Shown piece after piece: positions 16,242-21,893 of a stretch of DNA of 28,716 nt. Numbering within the stretch: the stretch's first letter is position 1; each line of letters opens with the position of its first letter. Both the position numbers and the translations under genes were made by a program. Location: the IMG/VR virus record IMGVR_UViG_3300042905_004616, positions 1 through 28,716 of that record. The stretch is one strand, 5' to 3'. The notes under the pieces are model-generated. The model did no database searches, was not told where the DNA came from, and saw only the letters and a list, made by a program, of their open reading frames with translations. The DNA is from a virus.

Positions 16242-16388
16242 TTAGAAGAGTTCCTCATCAATATCTTCTCCAAGGTCAAAGTCAAAGATATCATCTAGTC
16301 CCGCCTTTTTTAAAAATGAAAACATAGCATATCCAGAAAGGATTGCTGTTGCCAGCAATACCATTAGAGAAGTAAATTTCTTATTCAT
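16242..16388 (-). CDS. 48-residue single-span membrane micro-protein
   Basis: MNKK, then a hydrophobic helix (LMVLLATAILSGYAMFSFL, about residues 8-26), then a very acidic tail (LDDIFDFDLGEDIDEELF). Predicted to sit in the membrane with the acidic tail on one face. TATAAT lies 6 bases before ATG and there is no SD, so it is probably translated from a leaderless mRNA even though it lies downstream of the HNH gene. Function unknown. Confidence 0.62.
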   Translation of the reverse strand: MNKKFTSLMVLLATAILSGYAMFSFLKKAGLDDIFDFDLGEDIDEELF

Positions 16389-16394
16389 TATTGT

Positions 16395-16400
16395 ATTATA
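16395..16400 (-). promoter_or_regulatory. Extended -10 of a leaderless-type promoter
   Basis: On the minus strand TGGTATAAT ends 6 bases before the ATG of the 48-residue gene. It overlaps the end region of the upstream 36-residue gene. Confidence 0.5.
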
Positions 16401-16408
16401 CCATAATC

Positions 16409-16519
16409 CTAGTCAACTGCAATTCTATCTGCATGATCATCACAATAATAGATCTTGGTTCCATGTAGTGTTACTTTAGATGTATATGATAACTTATCGC
16501 AATATGTACAAAATTTCAT
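16409..16519 (-). CDS. 36-residue zinc-finger micro-protein
   Basis: MKFCTYCDKL...IYYCDDHADRIAVD. CxxC at residues 4-7 and CDDH (CxxH) at 26-29 make a compact Cys3His site. It starts 2 bases after the HNH stop codon, so it is likely cotranslated with it. A second protein of the same plan lies at 16876-17016. Confidence 0.58.
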   Translation of the reverse strand: MKFCTYCDKLSYTSKVTLHGTKIYYCDDHADRIAVD

Positions 16520-16521
16520 TT

Positions 16522-16803
16522 CTATCCTGCCTTCCGTATTTTTCTTTCATGAGTTCTTGCCCTATGGCAATTTGAGCAAACTACTTCACACTTAGCTATT
16601 TCTGCATCTATTCGTTTCTTTGATAACGTACTTATGAGTTCTGCTACGTTTGCTTGCTTCCGCCCTCTTACATGATCAAAGTCCATCATATAATACGGAT
16701 AGGATACTTTGCAGTCCATGCAAGGATTACGTTCTTTGATTTCTTTAATATACCGTGCCAAATACTCTTTTTGTTTCTTAACAGAAAGTTTTTCTGGAGA
16801 CAT
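16522..16803 (-). CDS. HNH endonuclease
   Basis: 93 residues. Basic N-terminal helix, then CMDC (28-31), DFDHVRGRK (41-49, with the catalytic-type His) and CEVVCSNCHRARTHER (72-87). This is the treble-clef HNH fold with a structural zinc site, as in many small phage nucleases used in homing or DNA packaging. It is on the strand opposite to its plus-strand neighbours, which suggests a mobile or homing role. Start: ATG at 16801-16803, with TATAAT 6 bases upstream and no SD. Confidence 0.85.
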   Translation of the reverse strand: MSPEKLSVKKQKEYLARYIKEIKERNPCMDCKVSYPYYMMDFDHVRGRKQANVAELISTLSKKRIDAEIAKCEVVCSNCHRARTHERKIRKAG

Positions 16804-16809
16804 AGCTTA

Positions 16810-16815
16810 ATTATA
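16810..16815 (-). promoter_or_regulatory. -10 box of a leaderless-type promoter for the HNH gene
   Basis: TATAAT on the minus strand ends exactly 6 bases before the ATG, the same spacing as at 15699 and 16395. Confidence 0.5.
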
Positions 16816-16875
16816 TAGCACTATATTTATTAGTCGACTAGGATATTAGATTTAACAAAATGTTAACAAAATTTT

Positions 16876-17016
16876 TTATTTCGAATCTGCTGCTTTAGAG
16901 TACTTTCCAGATTTGATATCTGAATACTCCATGCCATGAGATATGCAAAACCATATGGCTCTGTCTTCTTTTAAATTAAACAATGCTGGTTGATTACATC
17001 TGGTACATCTATTCAT
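16876..17016 (-). CDS. 46-residue zinc-finger micro-protein
   Basis: MNRCTRCNQPALFNL...IWFCISHGMEYSDIKSGKYS. CxxC at 4-7 and CxxH (CISH) at 24-27 give the same plan as the 36-residue protein downstream of the HNH gene, so they may be related. AAGGA lies 5 bases before ATG. Function unknown; a nucleic-acid-binding or adaptor role is possible. Confidence 0.58.
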   Translation of the reverse strand: MNRCTRCNQPALFNLKEDRAIWFCISHGMEYSDIKSGKYSKAADSK

Positions 17017-17441
17017 ATATATCCTTATGTATTTTAATTGTTACTTGGGAATTAGATTTTTAGCAAAACCCCCCTTTCCCCCCTTTAACAAAAATGTTAT
17101 AGTTGAGTAAGGAGGAAGTTTGTCACTTGGTCTATTGAGTCCTTAGTGTAAACCCCCCGAAAACCAGATCTTAATTATAACATCAAAAATTTTCGTAAGT
17201 CAACAGTTTCAAATTTCTAAAAATGTTAATATATTTTTTTCTTGTATGATACACACTATTAAAAATGTCCGAATTGTCCGATAGTGCGCCCATAAATCGC
17301 TAATTTGTGACGCTTATCACTAACTAATTTTCAGAAATGTCCGAATTGTCCGTGTTATGTGTTGCAATTTGTCAGACCCCCCTGTTATGCTTAAGGTATA
17401 AAGAAAGTTAATCAAGGTGATTAACAAGAAAGGAAAACAAA
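17017..17441. promoter_or_regulatory. Divergent control region with repeats and first early promoter
   Basis: A 425-base gap between divergent genes. It holds C-tracts (17069-17074, 17078-17083), a possible nested hairpin at about 17103-17153 (TAAGGA/TCCTTA with AAGT/ACTT inside), and a 17-base direct repeat AATGTCCGAATTGTCCG at 17264-17280 and 17336-17352, 72 bases apart. A Crp-like palindrome TGTGA-N6-TCACT is at 17306-17321. The promoter TGTCAG-N10-TATGCT is at 17370-17391. An SD (AAAGGA) precedes the ATG at 17442. Confidence 0.6.
17264..17352 (+). repeat. Two 17-base direct repeats, candidate operators
   Basis: AATGTCCGAATTGTCCG occurs twice, at 17264-17280 and 17336-17352. Each copy is itself two TGTCCG half-sites 9 bases apart. 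The second copy ends 18 bases before the TGTCAG element of the promoter, a position suited to a regulator. Confidence 0.6.
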
Positions 17442-17669
17442 ATGTTTTCACTAAAGTATAAAGTAGAGATGAATACTAATCCTCTCTATCCTCTAAGTAG
17501 AGAGTTCTCTACTTGCTTAGGTGTTCTAATGAATACCGAACAAGATGCTAACGAGTATCTTGACCTACTAGCCCTAAGAGGCACTATCCTAGAGGTAGAA
17601 CTCGTAGAGTTAGAAAACTACACACCTAGCAATCGCAAGGTGTACGCTACTACTAGAAGTTGGGAGTAA
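17442..17669 (+). CDS. Hypothetical 75-residue early protein
   Basis: First gene of the rightward early block. Opens MFSLKYKVEMNTNPLYPLSREFSTCLGVLMNTEQDANEYLDLLALRG; alpha/beta with no family recognised. AAAGGA lies 9 bases before ATG. Controlled by the TGTCAG-type promoter at 17370 with a Crp-like palindrome upstream. Confidence 0.65.
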   Translation: MFSLKYKVEMNTNPLYPLSREFSTCLGVLMNTEQDANEYLDLLALRGTILEVELVELENYTPSNRKVYATTRSWE

Positions 17670-17673
17670 CCTA

Positions 17674-17778
17674 ATGAGCGACTATTTCGACTACATAGAC
17701 GAAATCTATGAAGAACTCGTAGAAGAGTTCGGACATGAGATAGAGGCTAAGTGTGACCATAATCACACTAACGCCTAA
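17674..17778 (+). CDS. 34-residue acidic micro-protein
   Basis: MSDYFDYIDEIYEELVEEFGHEIEAKCDHNHTNA. Starts 4 bases after the previous stop. Very acidic helix; function unknown. Its last codons (KCDHNHT) contain the exact Crp-type palindrome of the next promoter. Confidence 0.5.
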   Translation: MSDYFDYIDEIYEELVEEFGHEIEAKCDHNHTNA

Positions 17779-17818
17779 CGGCGTGTCTCCCCAATTTGTC
17801 ACACCTATGCACTACAAT
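17752..17818 (+). promoter_or_regulatory. Early promoter with exact Crp-type palindrome
   Basis: TGTGA-CCATAA-TCACA at 17752-17767, then TGTCAC-N10-TACAAT at 17797-17818. The palindrome centre is 53.5 bases before the -10 box. It serves the operon starting at 17854, whose start has the recurrent ACGAAAG sequence upstream. Confidence 0.65.
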
Positions 17819-17853
17819 TTCTACTATAACTACTAACGAAAGAAGAACAGACA

Positions 17854-18021
17854 ATGACTATCACTTACTCAATTTGGCAAGGCTCTAAACTAATCTCTAT
17901 TGACAATGTGGCGCATGACCCTAAAGCGATTGACCATCTAATCAACTCTCTTAATGCTAGCGAATTAGGCAAGGTTAAGAAGTTCACCGCTAATGTAATG
18001 TCTATCAAGGTAGGAGAATAA
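17854..18021 (+). CDS. Hypothetical 55-residue protein
   Basis: MTITYSIWQGSKLISIDNVAHDPKAIDHLINSL...KFTANVMSIKVGE. Small alpha/beta protein, no family recognised. ACGAAAGAAG upstream; the next gene follows after one TAA. Confidence 0.6.
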   Translation: MTITYSIWQGSKLISIDNVAHDPKAIDHLINSLNASELGKVKKFTANVMSIKVGE

Positions 18022-18024
18022 TAA

Positions 18025-18210
18025 ATGACTAAATGGGATACAATTCAGGCAGATGTAAGCGACATGTATGCACACCTACAAGAAGAAGAAATGTATGAGC
18101 AACTAATGGCAGAAGAAGAAGATGTGTTCGGATTTGTTAAGGCTATACAGATAGACCATTTAACAGATGAGCAACTAGACGAGGTCTTTAACATGTTCGG
18201 AGATAAATAA
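18025..18210 (+). CDS. Acidic helical 61-residue protein
   Basis: MTKWDTIQADVSDMYAHLQEEEMYEQLMAEEEDVFGFVKAI...LTDEQLDEVFNMFGDK. Long acidic amphipathic helix with a short C-terminal helix pair. GGAG lies 9 bases before ATG. No function assigned; low-complexity acidic proteins of this kind can act as DNA mimics, but nothing here proves that. Confidence 0.62.
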   Translation: MTKWDTIQADVSDMYAHLQEEEMYEQLMAEEEDVFGFVKAIQIDHLTDEQLDEVFNMFGDK

Positions 18211-18333
18211 ATGAATCGCTTACTTACTACGCTAGTGCAATTATCTATTGCGATCCCCGCCTTATACATGGGTCGCATGATGTGGCACGAATTAAAACAA
18301 GATGTGAGGGAAGTCATAAAAGATTTTCGCTAA
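18211..18333 (+). CDS. 40-residue membrane micro-protein
   Basis: MNRLLTTLVQLSIAIPALYMGRMMWHELKQDVREVIKDFR: one hydrophobic segment (residues 4-20) followed by a charged helix. It starts directly after the previous stop codon. Function unknown. Confidence 0.5.
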   Translation: MNRLLTTLVQLSIAIPALYMGRMMWHELKQDVREVIKDFR

Positions 18334-18347
18334 CTAACGGCGTGTCG

Positions 18348-18384
18348 GCTTGACAAAATCAAGCTGGCCCGCAATATGTTGCGG
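18348..18384 (+). terminator. Two adjacent hairpins at operon end
   Basis: GCTTGA-CAAAA-TCAAGC (18348-18364) and CCGCAA-TATG-TTGCGG (18369-18384) are perfect inverted repeats just after the operon. There is no U-tract, so termination is likely but not certain. Confidence 0.45.
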
Positions 18385-18516
18385 CGTCGGGCGTGTCGTT
18401 ACGGAAACGTTATAAAAACCCCCAAATTTTGTGAGATTAATCACATGGCTTGAGCGTCTCACTATTTGGAATTACTGGTTAGTAGGTAGAAAAATGTCAG
18501 ACCCCTAGGCTATAAT
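18367..18516 (+). promoter_or_regulatory. Regulatory cassette 1 (repeat, Crp-type site, promoter)
   Basis: Parts in order: GCCCGCAA at 18367, TTACGG at 18399, CCCCC at 18419, exact TGTGA-GATTAA-TCACA at 18430-18445, TGTCAG at 18495-18500, 10 bases, TATAAT at 18511-18516. The palindrome centre is 73.5 bases before the -10. ACGAAAGG and the ATG at 18548 follow. Confidence 0.7.
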
Positions 18517-18547
18517 TACGGCATAGAAACAAACGAAAGGACAACTC

Positions 18548-18748
18548 ATGTCAGCAAATGTCTATACTATCGAAAGCCTACTTGTAGGAAAACTCTATCG
18601 CTCAAAAACTTTAACGGGCGAAATTATCTCAGCGGAAATCCACCCAAAAGCGGTATGGTATCAAGGTTGCGAAAGTTATCTTGTAGAAATTCGCAACTCT
18701 AACGGCGGTTATGCTTACCGCACTTTAGCAGTTAAGGTAGGTGAATAA
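18548..18748 (+). CDS. Hypothetical 66-residue protein
   Basis: MSANVYTIESLLVGKLYRSKTLTGEIISAEIHPKAVWYQGCESYLVEIRNSNGGYAYRTLAVKVGE. Reads as a small beta-barrel (SH3-like) fold by its strand pattern. GAAAGGAC 8 bases before ATG. First gene of a run of overlapping small genes up to 19626. Confidence 0.65.
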   Translation: MSANVYTIESLLVGKLYRSKTLTGEIISAEIHPKAVWYQGCESYLVEIRNSNGGYAYRTLAVKVGE

Positions 18749-18750
18749 TA

Positions 18751-18873
18751 ATGGGATACATTGAAATTTTTCGCCTAGATAACGAGGGTGCTGGTTGGGT
18801 AGATTTATCCGAAGCAACACCCGATGAATTATTCCAAATCGAAATCGGACTACTAAACGAGGGGGCTCTCTAA
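18751..18873 (+). CDS. 40-residue micro-protein
   Basis: MGYIEIFRLDNEGAGWVDLSEATPDELFQIEIGLLNEGAL. GGTG and AATAATAATG upstream; its TAA shares a base with the next ATG. Function unknown. Confidence 0.55.
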   Translation: MGYIEIFRLDNEGAGWVDLSEATPDELFQIEIGLLNEGAL

Positions 18874-18989
18874 TGAACTTAGAAGAATTCAAGAAGCACG
18901 TTATTGCACAACGTGAAGCAAGCAAGGCGGAAGCCTTGTCAGTGCTATCTGCTACAATTACCAAAACAAACGAAGGGGAAAACCTATAA
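18873..18989 (+). CDS. 38-residue helical micro-protein containing a promoter
   Basis: MNLEEFKKHVIAQREASKAEALSVLSATITKTNEGENL. Both ends overlap neighbours by one base (TAATG). The segment ALSVLSATITKTNEG is encoded by the TGTCAG-type promoter and ACGAAGGGG ribosome site of the next gene, so this sequence serves two functions. Confidence 0.52.
   Translation: MNLEEFKKHVIAQREASKAEALSVLSATITKTNEGENL
18937..18958 (+). promoter_or_regulatory. In-gene early promoter
   Basis: TGTCAG-N10-TACAAT, with TGC just before the -10. ACGAAGGGG follows 10 bases later, 10 bases before the ATG at 18989. No Crp-type palindrome is seen upstream. Confidence 0.5.
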
Positions 18990-19132
18990 TGGGAAACATA
19001 CTAGATGAACTAAAAGACATTCTTGCTATCGAATGCAACGAATGCAACGGCGCAGGATTTATTTTCTTTGGCGATGAAAATAATTTTGATGTAGAGCCAT
19101 GCGATTGCGTAACTGATGAGGAGTTAATCTAA
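18989..19132 (+). CDS. 47-residue DnaJ-type zinc-finger micro-protein
   Basis: MGNILDELKDILAIE then CNECNGAGFIFFGDENNFDVEPCDC. CxxCxGxG and CxC resemble half of a DnaJ cysteine-rich zinc site. TAATG overlaps at both ends. Function unknown. Confidence 0.58.
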   Translation: MGNILDELKDILAIECNECNGAGFIFFGDENNFDVEPCDCVTDEELI

Positions 19133-19332
19133 TGTATAAATTAACTATCGCCTATGATGGAGAACCGATTGCTGTTTGGACTTATTCAGATGCCGTCGAA
19201 GCCGTTCACATGTTTGATAGATGTAACGACCACGGAGATGCAAAAGAATACGCAACTTATAATTTGTCAGAGCCTTCTGGTAAAATGCACACTAAGAACT
19301 TCTACCGAAATGGAAAGGTAACACAAAAATGA
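19132..19332 (+). CDS. Hypothetical 66-residue protein
   Basis: MYKLTIAYDGEPIAVWTYSDAVEAVHMFDRCNDHGDAKEYATYNLSEPSGKMHTKNFYRNGKVTQK. Small alpha/beta protein. It overlaps its upstream neighbour by TAATG and the next gene by 4 bases (ATGA). A further TGTCAG-N10-TAAAAT lies inside it at 19265-19286. Confidence 0.62.
   Translation: MYKLTIAYDGEPIAVWTYSDAVEAVHMFDRCNDHGDAKEYATYNLSEPSGKMHTKNFYRNGKVTQK
19265..19286 (+). promoter_or_regulatory. Possible in-gene early promoter
   Basis: TGTCAG-AGCCTTCTGG-TAAAAT keeps the 10-base spacing, but the TG before the -10 is replaced and the usual ACGAAAGG is absent downstream. Weakest of the 14 sites. Confidence 0.35.
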
Positions 19333-19520
19333 TGACACGAAAAGACTATGTAGCAACCGCAGAAATTCTAAAGTTTGCTAGCGATAAAGCGCACCCCGCT
19401 TTATTTTCTAAAATCGTAAATGATTTTGCGGTGATGTTTGCACAAGACAATCCTCGTTTTGATGTAAATCGTTTTCACGAAGCGAGTGGATACAATGTTC
19501 CAAAATTCACTTCTAGATAA
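19329..19520 (+). CDS. MTRKDY-type conserved actinophage protein
   Basis: 63 residues (62 if the second ATG is used). MTRKDYVATAEILKFA....FSKIVNDFAVMFAQDNPRFDVNRFHEASGYN matches, from memory, a short protein common in actinobacteriophages with the pattern MTRKDY...DNPRFDxxRFxxACG. The role is not known. GGAAAGG lies upstream. Confidence 0.72.
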   Translation: MMTRKDYVATAEILKFASDKAHPALFSKIVNDFAVMFAQDNPRFDVNRFHEASGYNVPKFTSR

Positions 19521-19626
19521 AGTTAGACGCATTCAGGAATTGCGTCGCAGTAATGCGGCGCAACCTGTTCGCAATAAAAAAAAGTACACACGAAAAATAA
19601 AACATAAAAATAAAATGGATCAATAA
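19495..19626 (+). CDS. 43-residue basic micro-protein
   Basis: MFQNSLLDKVRRIQELRRSNAAQPVRNKKKYTRKIKHKNKMDQ: strongly basic, suggesting nucleic acid binding. It overlaps the previous gene by 26 bases in another frame, and GAGTGGA lies upstream. Last gene before regulatory cassette 2. Confidence 0.5.
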   Translation: MFQNSLLDKVRRIQELRRSNAAQPVRNKKKYTRKIKHKNKMDQ

Positions 19627-19646
19627 TAGTTTAACTTTCAACTAAA

Positions 19647-19779
19647 GCCCGCAACGTTGGCGGCTTATCCACAGGCTTACGGAAAGCTGTGGAAAACCCC
19701 TAGATTTTTGTGAGGTTAGTCACAAAAGCTGCGACACGCCCATAATGGATTAGGTAATGTCAGTGGCCTATGCTAAAAT
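19647..19779 (+). promoter_or_regulatory. Regulatory cassette 2 (DnaA-like box, Crp-type site, promoter)
   Basis: GCCCGCAA at 19647, TTATCCACA at 19665-19673 with an inverted CTGTGG at 19687, TTACGG at 19677, CCCC at 19697, exact TGTGA-GGTTAG-TCACA at 19709-19724, TGTCAG at 19758-19763, 10 bases, TAAAAT at 19774-19779. Palindrome centre to -10: 57.5 bases, out of phase with most others. AACGAAAGG precedes the ATG at 19809. Confidence 0.68.
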
Positions 19780-19808
19780 ACTCTTATTCCAACAACGAAA
19801 GGTATCAA

Positions 19809-20012
19809 ATGAAAATAGAACACAACCTAAAGTTTGTAACTGAGTTTACAGACAACCACCCAGTTACTTTGCAGGTTCAGGCACTCCCTGAGTCAATGCG
19901 TCTTGCTATGCTAGAAGGCATGCTAAAGGACTTAATTGCACCGCGACTACAACCAATTCTAGATGAGATAAATGCAAATGGCTCATACGCAATTCTAAAG
20001 GTGGCAGAGTAA
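19809..20012 (+). CDS. Hypothetical 67-residue protein
   Basis: MKIEHNLKFVTEFTDNHPVTLQVQALPESMRLAMLEGMLKDLIAPRLQPILDEINANG. The start at 19809 is chosen because ACGAAAGG lies just upstream; the longer frame would begin inside the -10 box. Stop overlaps the next ATG (TAATG). Function unknown. Confidence 0.65.
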   Translation: MKIEHNLKFVTEFTDNHPVTLQVQALPESMRLAMLEGMLKDLIAPRLQPILDEINANGSYAILKVAE

Positions 20013-20287
20013 TGCTATCAACCGCTATGGAATTATTAGAAGCAACTAAAGATAGCGTCTTTGATGACGAAATCATGGGGCTTGCAGGTGAATTGCACAC
20101 ACGCAGAAATGAACTTTCAGATGAAATTTTTGCTAAGTATTTATTTATGTATTCCTCTGCCGTTGCAAGCAAGGTAGCGGATAGTGTAACTAGAGTATTG
20201 CTAACTGATGAGCAAATGTCAGACCTATGCGATACAATAGCCGAAATGGACAACCTAACCGAAACTATCTTAGAAGGAGATAACTAA
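20012..20287 (+). CDS. Hypothetical helical 91-residue protein
   Basis: MLSTAMELLEATKDSVFDDEIMGLAGELHTRRNELSDEIFAKYLFMYSSAVASKVADSV.... Mostly helical and acidic. Overlaps both neighbours by TAATG. The C-terminal segment QMSDLCDTIAEMDN is encoded by a TGTCAG-type promoter. Function unknown. Confidence 0.62.
   Translation: MLSTAMELLEATKDSVFDDEIMGLAGELHTRRNELSDEIFAKYLFMYSSAVASKVADSVTRVLLTDEQMSDLCDTIAEMDNLTETILEGDN
20217..20238 (+). promoter_or_regulatory. In-gene early promoter
   Basis: TGTCAG-ACCTATGCGA-TACAAT, 49 bases before the next ATG at 20287, with AGAAGGAG as the ribosome site. No Crp-type palindrome nearby. Confidence 0.45.
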
Positions 20288-20559
20288 TGGGAAGCAACAT
20301 GGCTTATGATCTTGCGTCAGATGAATTAGGCTTAGACCTAGAAATGGCACTATCTATGCACTTACAAGGTAATCACTATCCACCCGTTCCCCTATCTATG
20401 GTGCAACCTTGCATCGAAGCAATTGACGCTTATTGGGACGAAGATTATAATAAACTAATCGAAATGCCCGAAGGTGTATTTTATCGTGGCGAGTCTTTCG
20501 CACCCGCCCACGCAATAGTAGACCAGCACCACTTACACGCTTGGCTACAAGAAGAATAA
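20287..20559 (+). CDS. Conserved actinophage protein of 90 residues
   Basis: MAYDLASDELGLDLEMALSMHLQGNHYPPVPLSMVQPCIEAIDAYWDEDYNKLIEMPEGVFYRG....PAHAIVDQHHLHAWL. I recall near-identical patterns (ALSMHLQxNHYPPVPLSMVxPCIEAI) in Streptomyces and other actinophages, of unknown function. TAATG overlap upstream. Supports an actinobacterial host. Confidence 0.72.
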   Translation: MGSNMAYDLASDELGLDLEMALSMHLQGNHYPPVPLSMVQPCIEAIDAYWDEDYNKLIEMPEGVFYRGESFAPAHAIVDQHHLHAWLQEE

Positions 20560-20560
20560 T

Positions 20561-20616
20561 TGTGAGGTAACTCACACCCGCAGGGGCTACTAAATGTCAG
20601 TAGTCCCTGCTATAAT
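20561..20616 (+). promoter_or_regulatory. Early promoter with exact Crp-type palindrome
   Basis: TGTGA-GGTAAC-TCACA at 20561-20576 directly after a stop codon, then TGTCAG at 20595-20600, 10 bases ending in TGC, TATAAT at 20611-20616. Centre to -10 is 42.5 bases, the shortest of the set. AACGAAAGG follows. Confidence 0.7.
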
Positions 20617-20642
20617 AAACCCCTAACGAAAGGAAATAAAAA

Positions 20643-20786
20643 ATGGAAATCGGACAGACATACACAACAACTGAAAGCGGTATTACAGGTATTATCAAGG
20701 CGGTTGATAATCACCCAAGCGGAGTAAATCGTATCTTGCTAGATGTAAATGGCACAGAGCGTTGGACTAGCGCATACGCTGAATAA
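20643..20786 (+). CDS. 47-residue SH3-like micro-protein
   Basis: MEIGQTYTTTESGITGIIKAVDNHPSGVNRILLDVNGTERWTSAYAE. The strand-turn pattern (GQxYxT..G.xGxI..V...PsG..RIxLDVNG) fits a small beta-barrel. GAAAGG upstream. Function unknown; similar layouts appear in other small phage proteins. Confidence 0.6.
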   Translation: MEIGQTYTTTESGITGIIKAVDNHPSGVNRILLDVNGTERWTSAYAE

Positions 20787-20857
20787 ATCGGAGGCACACA
20801 CCATAAAGGGTGCTAAGCCAAGACCTGAGTAAGTCTTAAAACTACTCCACAATTTTG

Positions 20858-20879
20858 TGTCGGTGGCAACTGATACAAT
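20858..20879 (+). promoter_or_regulatory. Early promoter, variant element
   Basis: TGTCGG-N10-TACAAT with TGA before the -10. No Crp-type palindrome is seen in the 70 bases upstream. AACGAAAGG lies ahead of the ATG at 20911. Confidence 0.55.
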
Positions 20880-20910
20880 ACAAACTAAACAACCAAACGA
20901 AAGGTAAGAA

Positions 20911-21327
20911 ATGAGTAGAGCAATCACAGTAAAGGTGGCAACACCAAAGGTAATCAAGGCTTTGGAAACAAAGTTGGAAACAATCAAGAAGGAATACGCT
21001 TCACAAGAAGCAAACGAAGCAAAGTATGAGAAGGCTCGTAAGGCTTGGCAGAAAGAGATTTCTGACTATGCTATTGCCAACATCAAGAAGGCAGAGAACT
21101 TCCGCACAAACTATCGTTCTTGGAACAACACTCTCAACATTGACTATGATTTGACAGTATCCGAAAAGGATTTGCCAAAAGAGCCTCAGCGTGACTTTAC
21201 AGTTATGCACCAGCACTCATACAATGAAATTGTAGAGGACATCACAAACGCTCTAACCATCTTAAAGATGACAGATGAGGAAACAGTAAATGCTTCTACA
21301 ATGAAGCAAATTGCTCGTTATCTGTAA
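20911..21327 (+). CDS. Coiled-coil protein of 138 residues
   Basis: Residues 15-62 (IKALETKLETIKKEYASQEANEAKYEKARKAWQKEISDYA) read as a long charged coiled coil, followed by NIKKAENFRTNYRSWNNTLNIDYDLTV and a C-terminal helical part (IVEDITNALTILKMTDEETVNAST). No known enzyme motif. ACGAAAGG lies 10 bases before ATG. Single-gene unit between its own promoter and the hairpin at 21338. Confidence 0.7.
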   Translation: MSRAITVKVATPKVIKALETKLETIKKEYASQEANEAKYEKARKAWQKEISDYAIANIKKAENFRTNYRSWNNTLNIDYDLTVSEKDLPKEPQRDFTVMHQHSYNEIVEDITNALTILKMTDEETVNASTMKQIARYL

Positions 21328-21337
21328 TTAAATAGTA

Positions 21338-21373
21338 GGGGGCTAGACGAACTCTAGCCCCCAATGCTATAAT
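21338..21373 (+). promoter_or_regulatory. Hairpin overlapping an extended -10 promoter
   Basis: GGGGGCTAGA-CGAAC-TCTAGCCCCC (21338-21362) is a perfect 10-bp stem with no U-tract. TGCTATAAT (21365-21373) starts 3 bases after it. The TGTCAG element is missing; the hairpin takes its place. It may terminate the upstream gene or be an operator for the next. Confidence 0.55.
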
Positions 21374-21400
21374 TCGTATCCCTACTAATAAAGGAATAAA

Positions 21401-21661
21401 ATGAAAAATCGTTTTCGTGTAGAAATCTATGACGCAAACAAAGCGCATGACCTAACAATCTATTCAGAAACTGGCGTTGATAAAGAGTATCTAACTGAAT
21501 TAGTTATTTCTAATCTACGTAAGTTTCAGGGAAAAGTTTCTGCTTATGTTTTTGATAATGTAAAGAAGAAAAAAACATCAGCGCTTATTCTTGATGAAGA
21601 CGTTGTAAATAAATTAAATAAGCCACGTACACTAACAGCAATTGAAATTGGCTTAGCATAA
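21401..21661 (+). CDS. Hypothetical 86-residue protein
   Basis: MKNRFRVEIYDANKAHDLTIYSETGVDKEYLTELVISNLRKFQGKVSAYVFDNVKKKKTSALILDEDVVNKLNK.... Alpha/beta with a basic KKKK loop. AAAGGA lies 7 bases before ATG. No family recognised. Confidence 0.62.
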   Translation: MKNRFRVEIYDANKAHDLTIYSETGVDKEYLTELVISNLRKFQGKVSAYVFDNVKKKKTSALILDEDVVNKLNKPRTLTAIEIGLA

Positions 21662-21666
21662 AGCTT

Positions 21667-21698
21667 GGGGCGGGATCTTGTTCTTTCTTTGCCGCCCC
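21667..21698 (+). terminator. GC-rich hairpin, likely terminator
   Basis: GGGGCGG (21667-21673) pairs with CCGCCCC (21692-21698) around an 18-base pyrimidine-rich loop; a TC-rich tract follows. It ends the 86-residue gene unit. Confidence 0.5.
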
Positions 21699-21707
21699 TC
21701 CTTCCCT

Positions 21708-21862
21708 TCTCACATACTGAGACGCCCCCAATATATTGCGGGGTTTTCCACAGGTTTAAGAGAGTTATCCACAATCCCCTGAAATTTGTGATATTGATCA
21801 CATCAGACAATTAGGACATATTGTAACTAACTGTTGATAATGTCAGCGCCACCTGTTATAAT
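21708..21862 (+). promoter_or_regulatory. Regulatory cassette 3 (DnaA-like box, Crp-type site, promoter)
   Basis: TCTCACATACTGAGACG at 21708, GCCCCCAA at 21724 within a CAATATATTG palindrome, TTAAGA in the TTACGG position (21756), TTATCCACA at 21765-21773, CCCC at 21776, exact TGTGA-TATTGA-TCACA at 21787-21802, a -35-like TTGATA at 21834, TGTCAG at 21841-21846, 10 bases, TATAAT at 21857-21862. Centre to -10 is 62.5 bases. Confidence 0.7.
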
Positions 21863-21893
21863 AAATCCAACAACCAATCGAAAGGAAAAATCC

